From assembly GCA_052387235.1 (NCBI GenBank), contig JBQTJJ010000099.1, positions 1 through 40,758 on the forward strand: 40,758 nt of DNA, written 5' to 3'. The notes beneath the pieces are model-generated. The model did not search any database. It had not been told where the DNA came from and worked only from the letters and a program-made list of their open reading frames with translations. Origin of the DNA: JBQTJJ01 sp052387235. Lineage in GTDB: Bacteria; Actinomycetota; Acidimicrobiia; Acidimicrobiales; GCA-2861595. Made by a program: the position numbers and the translations under genes. Shown piece after piece: positions 32,527-39,698 of the stretch. Numbering within the stretch: the stretch's first letter is position 1; each line of letters opens with the position of its first letter.

Positions 32527-32597
32527 GCCGGGACGCCCCTCCGGCCGCACCTCCGCAGCGGCCCGTGGAGGGTGGCGCCGGCAGGCACACTGGTGTC

Positions 32598-34226
32598 GTG
32601 GGCAGCAGGCAGGACTGGGAGGGCGCGGCAGCGGCGGCGCCGGCGCGCGACGCCGATTTCGAGACCATGTCGGGCGTGCCGCTGGCGCCGGTCTACGGCC
32701 CCGACGACGGGGAGTTCCCGGGCCAGTTCCCGTACACGCGGGGCCCCTACGCGTCGATGTACCGCTCGAAGCTGTGGACCATGCGGATGTTCGCCGGCTT
32801 CGGCACGGCCGAGGACACCAACGCCCGCTTCAAGGAGATCCTGCGCTCGGGCGGCGACGGGCTGTCCACCGCCTTCGACCTCCCCACCCTCATGGGCCGC
32901 GACTCGGACGACCCTGCCGCCCTGGGCGAGGTGGGCAGGGCCGGCGTGGCCGTCGACACCCTCGACGACATGGAGGACCTCTTCGCCGGCATCGACCTGG
33001 GCCGCGTCACCACGTCGATGACGATCAACTCGCCGGCCGCCATCGTGCTGGCCATGTACGTCGCCGTGGCCGAGTCCGCCGGCGTGGAGCGACGCCGGCT
33101 GGGCGGCACGATCCAGAACGACATCCTGAAGGAGTACCAGGCCCAGAAGGAGTACGTCTTCCCGCCCCGGCCCAGCCTGCGGCTGGTCACCGACGTCATC
33201 CGCTTCACCACGACCGAGATGCCGGCCTGGCACCCCGTGTCCATCTCCGGCTACCACATCCGCGAGGCCGGGTCGACGGCGGCCCAGGAGCTGGCCTTCA
33301 CCCTGGCCAACGGCTTCGCCTACGTGGAGGCGGCCCTGCGGTCGGGGCTGGCGGTGGACGACTTCGGGCCCCGCCTCAGCTTCTTCTTCAACGCCCACGT
33401 CGACTTCTTCGAGGAGATCGCCAAGTACCGGGCGGCCCGCCGCATCTGGGCCGGCTGGATGCGGGACCGCTACGGCGCCCGGGACGAGCGGTCGCTGCGG
33501 CTGCGGTTCCACACCCAGACGGCCGGCGTCTCCCTCACGGCCCAGCAGCCCGAGGTCAACGTGGCCCGGGTGGCCATCGAGGCGCTGGCCGGCGTGCTGG
33601 GGGGCACCCAGAGCCTCCACACCGACGCCTACGACGAGGCCCTGGCCCTGCCCACCGAGCGGGCGGCCCGCATCGCCCTGCGCACCCAGCAGGTGATCGC
33701 CCACGAGACCGGCGTGGCCGATGTGGCCGACCCCCTGGGCGGGTCGTGGTTCGTGGAGTCGCTCACCGACGAGATGGAGCGCCGGGCCGGGGAGGTGTTC
33801 GCCCACCTGGACCGCCTGGGCGCCGGCTCGATGCTCGACGGCGTGGTGGCGGGGATCGAGACGGGCTGGTTCCAGGGCGAGATCGCCGACGCCGCCTACC
33901 GCTTCGAGAAGAAGGTGGCGTCGGGGCGGCGGGTGGTGGTGGGCGTCAACCGCTACACCGAGGCCGACGAGGACACCACGCCCATCCTGTCCATCGGGCC
34001 CGAGGTGGAGGAGCGCCAGCGCCGGCGCCTGGCCTCGGTGCGCGCCGCCCGGGACGCGGAGGCGGTCCGCAAGGCGCTCGGGGCGGTGGCGGCCGACGCG
34101 GCCCAGCCCGAGGTGAACCTGATGCCGTCGGTGCTGGACGCGGTGCGGGCCCGGGCCACCCTGGGCGAGGTCGTGGGCGCGCTGGCCGGCGTGTTCGGGC
34201 GCTGGACCGAGGACGCGGTCATCTGA
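32598..34226 (+). CDS. Coenzyme B12-dependent acyl-CoA mutase large subunit, isobutyryl-CoA mutase-like
   Basis: 542 residues forming the TIM-barrel substrate chain of the methylmalonyl-CoA mutase superfamily, with no B12-binding domain, so it needs a separate small subunit that is not in this window. Two residues set substrate choice. The Tyr89 of methylmalonyl-CoA mutase is F65 here (TMRMFAGFG) and Arg207 is Q183 (KEYQAQKEY). Phe plus Gln, 118 residues apart, is the signature of isobutyryl-CoA mutase IcmA (Phe80/Gln198). H220 (SGYHIREAG) is the catalytic histidine. GTG 32598 is preferred because CACACT lies 6 nt upstream as a leaderless -10 candidate; GTG 32565 in frame is an alternative. 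Its stop overlaps the next gene. Confidence 0.9.
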   Translation: MGSRQDWEGAAAAAPARDADFETMSGVPLAPVYGPDDGEFPGQFPYTRGPYASMYRSKLWTMRMFAGFGTAEDTNARFKEILRSGGDGLSTAFDLPTLMGRDSDDPAALGEVGRAGVAVDTLDDMEDLFAGIDLGRVTTSMTINSPAAIVLAMYVAVAESAGVERRRLGGTIQNDILKEYQAQKEYVFPPRPSLRLVTDVIRFTTTEMPAWHPVSISGYHIREAGSTAAQELAFTLANGFAYVEAALRSGLAVDDFGPRLSFFFNAHVDFFEEIAKYRAARRIWAGWMRDRYGARDERSLRLRFHTQTAGVSLTAQQPEVNVARVAIEALAGVLGGTQSLHTDAYDEALALPTERAARIALRTQQVIAHETGVADVADPLGGSWFVESLTDEMERRAGEVFAHLDRLGAGSMLDGVVAGIETGWFQGEIADAAYRFEKKVASGRRVVVGVNRYTEADEDTTPILSIGPEVEERQRRRLASVRAARDAEAVRKALGAVAADAAQPEVNLMPSVLDAVRARATLGEVVGALAGVFGRWTEDAVI

Positions 34227-36184
34227 CGCCGGCCGGCGGGCTGCCCGTCCTCAGCGCGGCCGAGTGCGCGGGCGGGCGGTCCCTCTCCGACCCGGTGCTG
34301 TCGCCCGGTGGCGAGTGGGTGGCCTTCGTGGCCCGCGGCCCGGAGGGGGCGGCGGTGGTCGTGGCGCCGGCGGCCGGCGCCGGCGGGGAGACGCCGGTGG
34401 TGGGCACCGACCCCGAGCCGGCGGGCGCCGGCGGGGAGACGGTGGTGGCGGGCACCGACCCGGGGCCGGCCCGCGCCGGCGGGGAGACGGTAGTGGCCAC
34501 CGACCCCGAGCCGGCCGGCCGGGGCGGGGTGCTGGCGTGGCTGCCCGGCGGGGGCCTGGCCTACCGGGCCCGGGACTCGGTGGTGGTGGTGCCGGTCGGC
34601 GGCCGGCCGTCGGTCGTGGTGGAGGGCATCGAGGGCGGCGCCGGCGGCCTGGCCGCGTCCCCCGACGGGTCGCACCTGGCCTACGTCGTGGACACCCGCG
34701 CCGTCACCGTCGTGGCGACGGCCGGCGGGCCGCCCGAGGTGGTGTCGGACCAGGCCGGCTTCGCCCTCGACCCGGCCTGGTCCCCCGACGGCGCCCTGCT
34801 GGCCTGGCACGAGTGGGACGTGCCGGCCATGCCGTGGGACGAGAGCCGCATCGTGGTGGCGCCGCCCCGGGCCGGCGCCGGCCGGCAGCGGGTCACCATC
34901 GCCGGCGGCGCCGGCGTGGCCACCCAGGAGCCCCGGTTCGCGCCGGACGGGTCCGCCCTCGCCTTCCTCTCCGACGCCGGCGGCTGGTCCAACCTGTGGC
35001 TCGCCGCCCCGTCCCCCGGCACTGGTAGCGGGATCGGTCCCCAGGGCGACGTATACCGCTACCAGAAACGCGGTGGGCGCCCCCTCGTGGCCGAGGAACG
35101 GGAGCACGGGGGGCCGGCGTGGGGGCCGGGGGCCCGGTCGTTCGCCTGGTCGCCGGACTCGACCGAGGTCGCCTTCTGCCGCAACGAGGCCGGGTTCGGC
35201 CGGCTGTGCGTGGCCGACGCCGCCACCGGGGAGGTGCGGGAGCTGGCCAGGGGTGTGTGGACGTCGCTGTCGTGGGCCGGCGGGCGCATCGCCGGCCTGC
35301 GCAGCGGGGCCCGCACGCCGGCGTCGGTCGTGGTGGTGGACCCGCGGACGGGCGGGAGGCACACCGTGGCCACCGGCCCGGCCCCGGCCCTGGCCGCGGT
35401 CGCGAGGCGGCTGCCCGAGCCCGAGGTGGTGGCGTGGGAGGCGGCGGACGGCGCCGTGGTGCGGGGCCGGCTCTGGCGCCCGCCCGCCGCCGGCGCCGGC
35501 GCGCCGCCGCCCCTGCTGGTGTGGGCCCACGGCGGCCCCACCGACCAGCGCAGGGTGACGTTCGACCCCCGCCTCGCCTTCTTCCTCACCCGGGGGTGGG
35601 CCGTGCTCCACCCCGACTGCCGGGGGTCCACCGGTTGGGGCCGGGCCTGGGCCCAGGGCCTCAGGGAGCGGTGGGGCGAGGCCGACGTGGCCGACGTGGC
35701 GGCCGGCGCCCGGGCGGCCGTGGACCGGCGCTGGGGCGACCCGGCCCGGCTGGTGGCGATGGGCGGCTCGGCCGGCGGCATGGCGGCCCTGCTCCTGGCG
35801 GCCCGCGACCCCGGCCTGTGGTCGGCGGCCGTCGCCCTCTACCCGGTCTGCGACCTGGCCGCCCTGGCCGGCGCCACCCACCGCTTCGAGGCCCACTACC
35901 CGCTGGGCCTGGTGGGCCCGCCCGAGGAGGCCGACCGCTACCGGTCCCGTTCGCCCATCCACGTCGCCGGCTCGATCACCGCGGCCGTCCTCCTGCTGCA
36001 CGGCGCCGAGGACGAGGTGGTGCCGGCGGCCCAGTCCCGGGAGCTGGCTGGCGCGCTGCGGGCACGCGGCGTCGCCGTCGAGCACCACGAGTACGAGGGA
36101 GAGGGCCACGGCTGGAGGTCGCCGGCCACGGTCGAGGACGAGCTGGCGCGCATCGCCTCCTTCCTCGCCCGCCACGTGGGCTGA
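34223..36184 (+). CDS. S9 family serine peptidase (prolyl oligopeptidase/acylaminoacyl peptidase type)
   Basis: 653 residues: a beta-propeller with WD40-like repeats (SPDGS, SPDGA, APDGS, SPDST), then an alpha/beta hydrolase domain from about 410. Catalytic triad by motif: S516 in GGSAGGM, D597 in HGAEDEVVP, H629 in EGHGWR. Cytoplasmic; no signal peptide. No ATG/GTG/TTG precedes the first propeller strand (SLSDPVLSPGGEW), whereas CTG 34223 overlaps the mutase stop as CTGA, mirroring the GTGA/ATGA overlaps in this genome. An in-frame threefold repeat (about 52-101) and a palindromic insert (35022-35065) interrupt the propeller. Confidence 0.88.
   Translation: MTPAGGLPVLSAAECAGGRSLSDPVLSPGGEWVAFVARGPEGAAVVVAPAAGAGGETPVVGTDPEPAGAGGETVVAGTDPGPARAGGETVVATDPEPAGRGGVLAWLPGGGLAYRARDSVVVVPVGGRPSVVVEGIEGGAGGLAASPDGSHLAYVVDTRAVTVVATAGGPPEVVSDQAGFALDPAWSPDGALLAWHEWDVPAMPWDESRIVVAPPRAGAGRQRVTIAGGAGVATQEPRFAPDGSALAFLSDAGGWSNLWLAAPSPGTGSGIGPQGDVYRYQKRGGRPLVAEEREHGGPAWGPGARSFAWSPDSTEVAFCRNEAGFGRLCVADAATGEVRELARGVWTSLSWAGGRIAGLRSGARTPASVVVVDPRTGGRHTVATGPAPALAAVARRLPEPEVVAWEAADGAVVRGRLWRPPAAGAGAPPPLLVWAHGGPTDQRRVTFDPRLAFFLTRGWAVLHPDCRGSTGWGRAWAQGLRERWGEADVADVAAGARAAVDRRWGDPARLVAMGGSAGGMAALLLAARDPGLWSAAVALYPVCDLAALAGATHRFEAHYPLGLVGPPEEADRYRSRSPIHVAGSITAAVLLLHGAEDEVVPAAQSRELAGALRARGVAVEHHEYEGEGHGWRSPATVEDELARIASFLARHVG
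34372..34521 (+). repeat. In-frame tandem repeat inside the S9 peptidase gene
   Basis: Three units of 15-16 codons, each reading roughly AGGETVVAGTDPEPAG, lie between the first two propeller strands. Unit sequences are highly similar at DNA level, pointing to recent slippage duplication. Confidence 0.75.
35022..35065. repeat. Inverted repeat within the S9 peptidase coding sequence
   Basis: CTGGTAGCGG (35022-35031) pairs with CCGCTACCAG (35056-35065). The spanned codons encode a Gly-rich segment ending in DVYRYQKRGG, where relatives have a short turn, and use more A/T third positions than flanking codons. Confidence 0.5.
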
Positions 36185-36228
36185 AACTGCCTGTTTCCAC
36201 GGAGCGCCGGAGATGATCGAATGGGGCG

Positions 36229-36804
36229 ATGACCACGAGCTTCTGTCCCGGCTGCGGTGCCGAGTGCCAGGCGGGGGTGGAGGTGTGCCCCGACTGCGGC
36301 GTCCTCCTCGCCGACGATGCCCTCGTGTACGAGATGGACGGGTGGGAGGAGGGGGAGCGGGATGCCCTCGACGCGCTCCTGAAGGCCGACGGCATCCCCC
36401 ACCGCTGGGACGGCGACGACCTCCTGGTGCCCGAGCGGCACGAGGCCGCGGTCGACGCCCTCATGGACCGGGTGGAGTTCCCCGACGCGCTGGAGGCTCT
36501 CCCGTACCACGAGGCCGACGACATCGACGACGAGGCCGTGTACGCCGTCATGTCCGACCTGTTCGTGGCCGCCGACCGCCTGGCCGGCGAGCGCCTGATC
36601 GACGTGGAGATGGCGGGCGAGCTGGTCACCGCCTCGGCCAAGGCGTCGGCCGCCCCGCCGCCCTACGGCGTGGAGCCGGCCTCGTGGTCCCAGGTGCAGA
36701 AGCTGGCCGAGGGTATCGTGGGCGCCCTGGAGGCCGAGGCCGACGACGAGGTCGTGGTGCGCGAGGCCGCCTCCCTCCGGGACCTGCTCCGCCGCTACGT
36801 GTAG
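36229..36804 (+). CDS. Zinc-ribbon protein of unknown function
   Basis: 191 acidic residues. The N-terminus is a zinc ribbon with C6, C9, C20 and C23 (CPGCG and CPDCG). A second part (about 42-90, ALLKADGIPHRWDGDDLLVP) resembles the small alpha-beta fold of DUF2007-like proteins, repeated weakly afterwards. The C-terminal 40 residues are helical. ATG start, no clear ribosome binding site. Function unknown. Confidence 0.72.
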   Translation: MTTSFCPGCGAECQAGVEVCPDCGVLLADDALVYEMDGWEEGERDALDALLKADGIPHRWDGDDLLVPERHEAAVDALMDRVEFPDALEALPYHEADDIDDEAVYAVMSDLFVAADRLAGERLIDVEMAGELVTASAKASAAPPPYGVEPASWSQVQKLAEGIVGALEAEADDEVVVREAASLRDLLRRYV

Positions 36805-36834
36805 GTTCGCCGCCCGCCGCTCCGGGGTCCCCGG

Positions 36835-36840
36835 TAGCGT
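36835..36840 (+). promoter_or_regulatory. -10 box of a probable leaderless promoter
   Basis: TAGCGT ends 6 nt before the GTG of the J-domain gene, with no Shine-Dalgarno sequence. Confidence 0.4.
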
Positions 36841-36846
36841 CCGGCC

Positions 36847-37545
36847 GTGGTCCTGGCCGAGCTCGAGATCCGCCACTCACGCGCCATCGCCCCCACCCGG
36901 CGGGTGGCGCTGGGCGAGCTGTTCCTGCCCACCGACGGGCCCGGGCACGGCGGCCTGCTCCTGGCCGGGATCCTCGGGGCCTGGGCCAGGGAGCTGCCCG
37001 ACGAGGAGCGCGACGGCGTCGACCGGCTGCTGTGGGAGCTCGAGTACCGCGGCCGGGTGGCCCAGCCCCGGCTCCGGTACCGCTTCCAGACCGACGTCGT
37101 GGGCCTGGACCGCAGCCGCCACCGCCTCCAGGGCGAGGACGCGGCGCCGGCCGCCTTCGAGATCGACCGCCACGGCGCGCCCATGCCCCAGGTGCTGGGC
37201 GCCGTCTACGCCGCCAGCCGGCTGGAGTCGGCGGCCCGGCCCGGGGTGTTCCGCCTCCTGCGCCGGGCGACCCGGTGGGAGGGCGAGGCCGACGAGCGCC
37301 TGCTCCACTACCTGTCCAGCGACGAGGCCCCGTTCCGCGCCCTGCAGGCCCCGGGCGACGAGAAGTGGGCCCTGCAGGTGCTCGGGTTCTCCACCCGCAG
37401 CGAGCCGCCCCGCAGCGACATCCTGCGCCGGTTCCGCACCCTGGTCCGCGACGCCCACCCCGACCACGGGGCCGAGGCCGAGGGCGCCGGCACCCGCATC
37501 ACCGAGCTCACCGAGGCCAAGCGCATCCTGCTGGCGGAGGGCTGA
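36847..37545 (+). CDS. Protein with a C-terminal J-domain-like segment
   Basis: 232 residues. The last 60 (about 175-232) look like a J-domain: a helix pair around the HPD motif (204-206, in RDAHPDHGAEAEG), followed by ITELTEAKRILL, which matches helix III. J-domains stimulate DnaK ATPase and are usually N-terminal; here the domain ends the protein. The first 170 residues are an unrecognised, basic, soluble domain with no glycine-rich or zinc region of DnaJ. GTG start. Inference: a dedicated co-chaperone for an unknown client. Confidence 0.72.
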   Translation: MVLAELEIRHSRAIAPTRRVALGELFLPTDGPGHGGLLLAGILGAWARELPDEERDGVDRLLWELEYRGRVAQPRLRYRFQTDVVGLDRSRHRLQGEDAAPAAFEIDRHGAPMPQVLGAVYAASRLESAARPGVFRLLRRATRWEGEADERLLHYLSSDEAPFRALQAPGDEKWALQVLGFSTRSEPPRSDILRRFRTLVRDAHPDHGAEAEGAGTRITELTEAKRILLAEG

Positions 37546-37548
37546 GTC

Positions 37549-38130
37549 CTGGAGAGACCGGCCGCCGGCCTCCTGCTCACCCCCGGCGCCGGCGCGGGGC
37601 GGGACCAGCCCTCCCTCGTGGCCATCGAGGCGGCGCTGGCGCCGGCCGGCGTGGCCGTGTCCCGCATGGACTTCCCCTACCGCCTGGCCGGCCGCAAGGC
37701 CCCCGACCGCCCGCCCGTTCTGCTGGCGGCGGTGCGGGAGGGCGCCGCCCGCCTGGCCGCCGCGACCGGCCTCCCGCCCGGGCGGGTCGCCCTGGGCGGG
37801 CGCTCCATGGGCGGGCGCATGTGCTCGATGGCGGCGGCCGACGGGCTGGCGTGCCTGGCCCTGGTCCTGGTGTCGTACCCCCTGCACCCGCCCGGCCGCC
37901 CCGACCGCCTTCGAGTCGACCACTTCCCCGGCCTCACCGTCCCCTGCCTGTTCGTCTCCGGCACCCGCGACGCCTTCGCCACCCCGGCCGAGCTGGAGCA
38001 CCACGCCGGCGCCATCCCCGGCCCCGTCACCTTCGTGTGGGTCGACGGCGGCGACCACGGCCTGCGCCGGCGCGACGCCGAGGTGGCCGACGCCGTCGCC
38101 GGTTGGCTCACCCCTCTTTCGAGTAAATAA
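37549..38130 (+). CDS. Alpha/beta hydrolase, KANL3/Tex30-like
   Basis: 193 residues. It begins with LLLTPGAGAGRDQPS, the oxyanion strand of the family, followed by nucleophile elbow GRSMGGR, then SGTRDAF (Asp) and DGGDHGLR (His): a complete Ser-Asp-His triad of the dienelactone-hydrolase-related group. The conserved first strand starts right after CTG 37549, 3 nt after the upstream stop, and the only standard start in frame (GTG 37618) would remove it; CTG is therefore proposed. The stop TAA lies inside the palindromic repeat, which supplies the last residues PLSSK. Substrate unknown. Confidence 0.8.
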   Translation: MERPAAGLLLTPGAGAGRDQPSLVAIEAALAPAGVAVSRMDFPYRLAGRKAPDRPPVLLAAVREGAARLAAATGLPPGRVALGGRSMGGRMCSMAAADGLACLALVLVSYPLHPPGRPDRLRVDHFPGLTVPCLFVSGTRDAFATPAELEHHAGAIPGPVTFVWVDGGDHGLRRRDAEVADAVAGWLTPLSSK

Positions 38131-38167
38131 CTCGCCAAAATGGCGAGTTATTTACTCGAAAGAGGGG
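38111..38167. terminator. Palindromic AT-rich repeat, copy 3: perfect 27-bp palindrome
   Basis: 38111-38137 is exactly complementary to 38141-38167 around an AAA loop. The core (GAGTAAATAACTCGCC and its complement) is shared with the other two copies. It separates the convergent hydrolase and transporter genes and contains the stop codons of both. A GC inner stem followed by TTATTTA on both strands suggests bidirectional intrinsic termination. Confidence 0.9.
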
Positions 38168-39698
38168 GGTTCGGCGGGGCGTCCTCGGGGTTGAGGTCCT
38201 CCAGCTCGGTGTGGGCGGTCTCGGGGTACTTGGTCACCACCAGGAGGGCGAGGGCGGCGGGGCCGAGGGCGAGGAGGGCGAGGGCGGGGCCGAGGCGGTC
38301 GTCGAAGCGCGCGGCCAGGACGCCGGCGGCCACCAGGCCCACCACGCTGCCGGCCCGGCCCAGCACGGCGATGGTGCCGTTGGCCCGGCCCCGCAGGGAC
38401 GTGGGGAACAGCTCGGGGCCGTAGACGCCGAGGGCGGGGATGGTGGCGCCGCCCACCACCGAGCCCACGATGGACCAGGCCCACAGCGGCCACCCCGACG
38501 ACAGGTACATGGCCACGGTGGCGCCCACGCCGGCGGCCAGCGCCACCGCCCCCACCACCCGCCGGGTGCGCTCGGCCAGGCGGCCGCCCACCACCACGCC
38601 GATGGCGCCGGGGGTGGCGGTGAGGATGGTGAACAGGGAGATGCGCCCGGCCGAGAAGCCCCGCTCGGTGCGGAGGAACTCGTTGCCGAACTGGGACGCC
38701 GGCGTGAAGAACAGGTTGAACAGGAAGGCGGACGACGCCAGCAGCCAGAAGCGGGCGCCGTGGCCGGCCATGCCGGCCTTGCGGTGGGGGGCGACGAAGC
38801 GCCGGCTCTCGGGCAGCGTGCGCGCCACCATCTGCACGATGGGCAGGCCCAGGAGGCTGAGAGCGAACAGCACCCGCCATCCGCCGGCCAGGTCGGCCAC
38901 CCGCAGGAGCAGGACGCACATGCCGGCGCCCAGGGCGGCGGCCATGGCCAGCAGGCTGACGGCGTAGGCCCGCGACCCCTTCGGCATCTCCTCGGCGGCG
39001 GTGACGGTGAGCACGATTGCGGCGGCGGTGACGAAGCCGCGGGTGGCAACCTGGCTGGCGGCCAGGAACGGCAGCGACGGCGCCAGCGCCCCGGTGGCGG
39101 TGAGGGCGCAACCCGCCGCGCTGGCCGCCAGCAGCACCCCGCGCCGGCCCCGGCGGTCGGCCATGGCCACCAGGGCGAGGGCCACCACCACGTCGAGGCG
39201 CACCGCGGCCAGGGCCAGGCCCTGGGCGCCCTTGCCGGCCCCGAACTCGTCGGCCGCGAAGGTGATGGTCTGGGTGAGGACGGTGCCGAGGTAGCCCACC
39301 ACCACCGACAGGGCGCACAGCACGGACAGCGTGCGGGCGGCGCGCAGGTCGAGGCGGTCGGGCGGGGCCCACCACGGCACGCCGGCGCCCGGGTCCAGGC
39401 GGGCCAGCCGGCGCCGGACCGGGAACCGGAACAGCCAGCCCCAGAAGGGGAGGTCGAGGCGGTAGGCGACGGTCTGGGTGACCAGGAAGCGGCCGTCGGC
39501 AAGGGCCTGGCTGCGCACCGTGCGCCGGTAGCCGTCCACCGGGCCGTGCACGGCCTCGAACACGCCGTCGTCGCCCGCGCCCTCCCGGACCAGCCCGTCG
39601 CGGGGCAGGAGGATCCGGGCCAGCTCGCCGGCGTCGACGGTGGCCTCGGCGGTGGCCCGGGGGAGCGGCCGGTCCCGGGGAGGGGCCTCGGAGGTCAA
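38148..39698 (-). CDS. Major facilitator superfamily transporter with cytoplasmic N-terminal domain
   Basis: 516 residues. The first 120 or so form a soluble region (DAGELARILLPRDGLV and on), then about twelve membrane helices from about residue 125. Loop motifs DRRGRRGV and RTLPESRRF, and the C-half GPELFPTSLRGRANG, resemble sugar/organic-acid MFS carriers. Substrate not predictable. TTG 39698 overlaps the stop of the M20 peptidase gene (TTGA), so the two are coupled. Its last residues (PLSSK) and stop come from the palindromic repeat. Confidence 0.85.
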   Translation of the reverse strand: MTSEAPPRDRPLPRATAEATVDAGELARILLPRDGLVREGAGDDGVFEAVHGPVDGYRRTVRSQALADGRFLVTQTVAYRLDLPFWGWLFRFPVRRRLARLDPGAGVPWWAPPDRLDLRAARTLSVLCALSVVVGYLGTVLTQTITFAADEFGAGKGAQGLALAAVRLDVVVALALVAMADRRGRRGVLLAASAAGCALTATGALAPSLPFLAASQVATRGFVTAAAIVLTVTAAEEMPKGSRAYAVSLLAMAAALGAGMCVLLLRVADLAGGWRVLFALSLLGLPIVQMVARTLPESRRFVAPHRKAGMAGHGARFWLLASSAFLFNLFFTPASQFGNEFLRTERGFSAGRISLFTILTATPGAIGVVVGGRLAERTRRVVGAVALAAGVGATVAMYLSSGWPLWAWSIVGSVVGGATIPALGVYGPELFPTSLRGRANGTIAVLGRAGSVVGLVAAGVLAARFDDRLGPALALLALGPAALALLVVTKYPETAHTELEDLNPEDAPPNPPLSSK

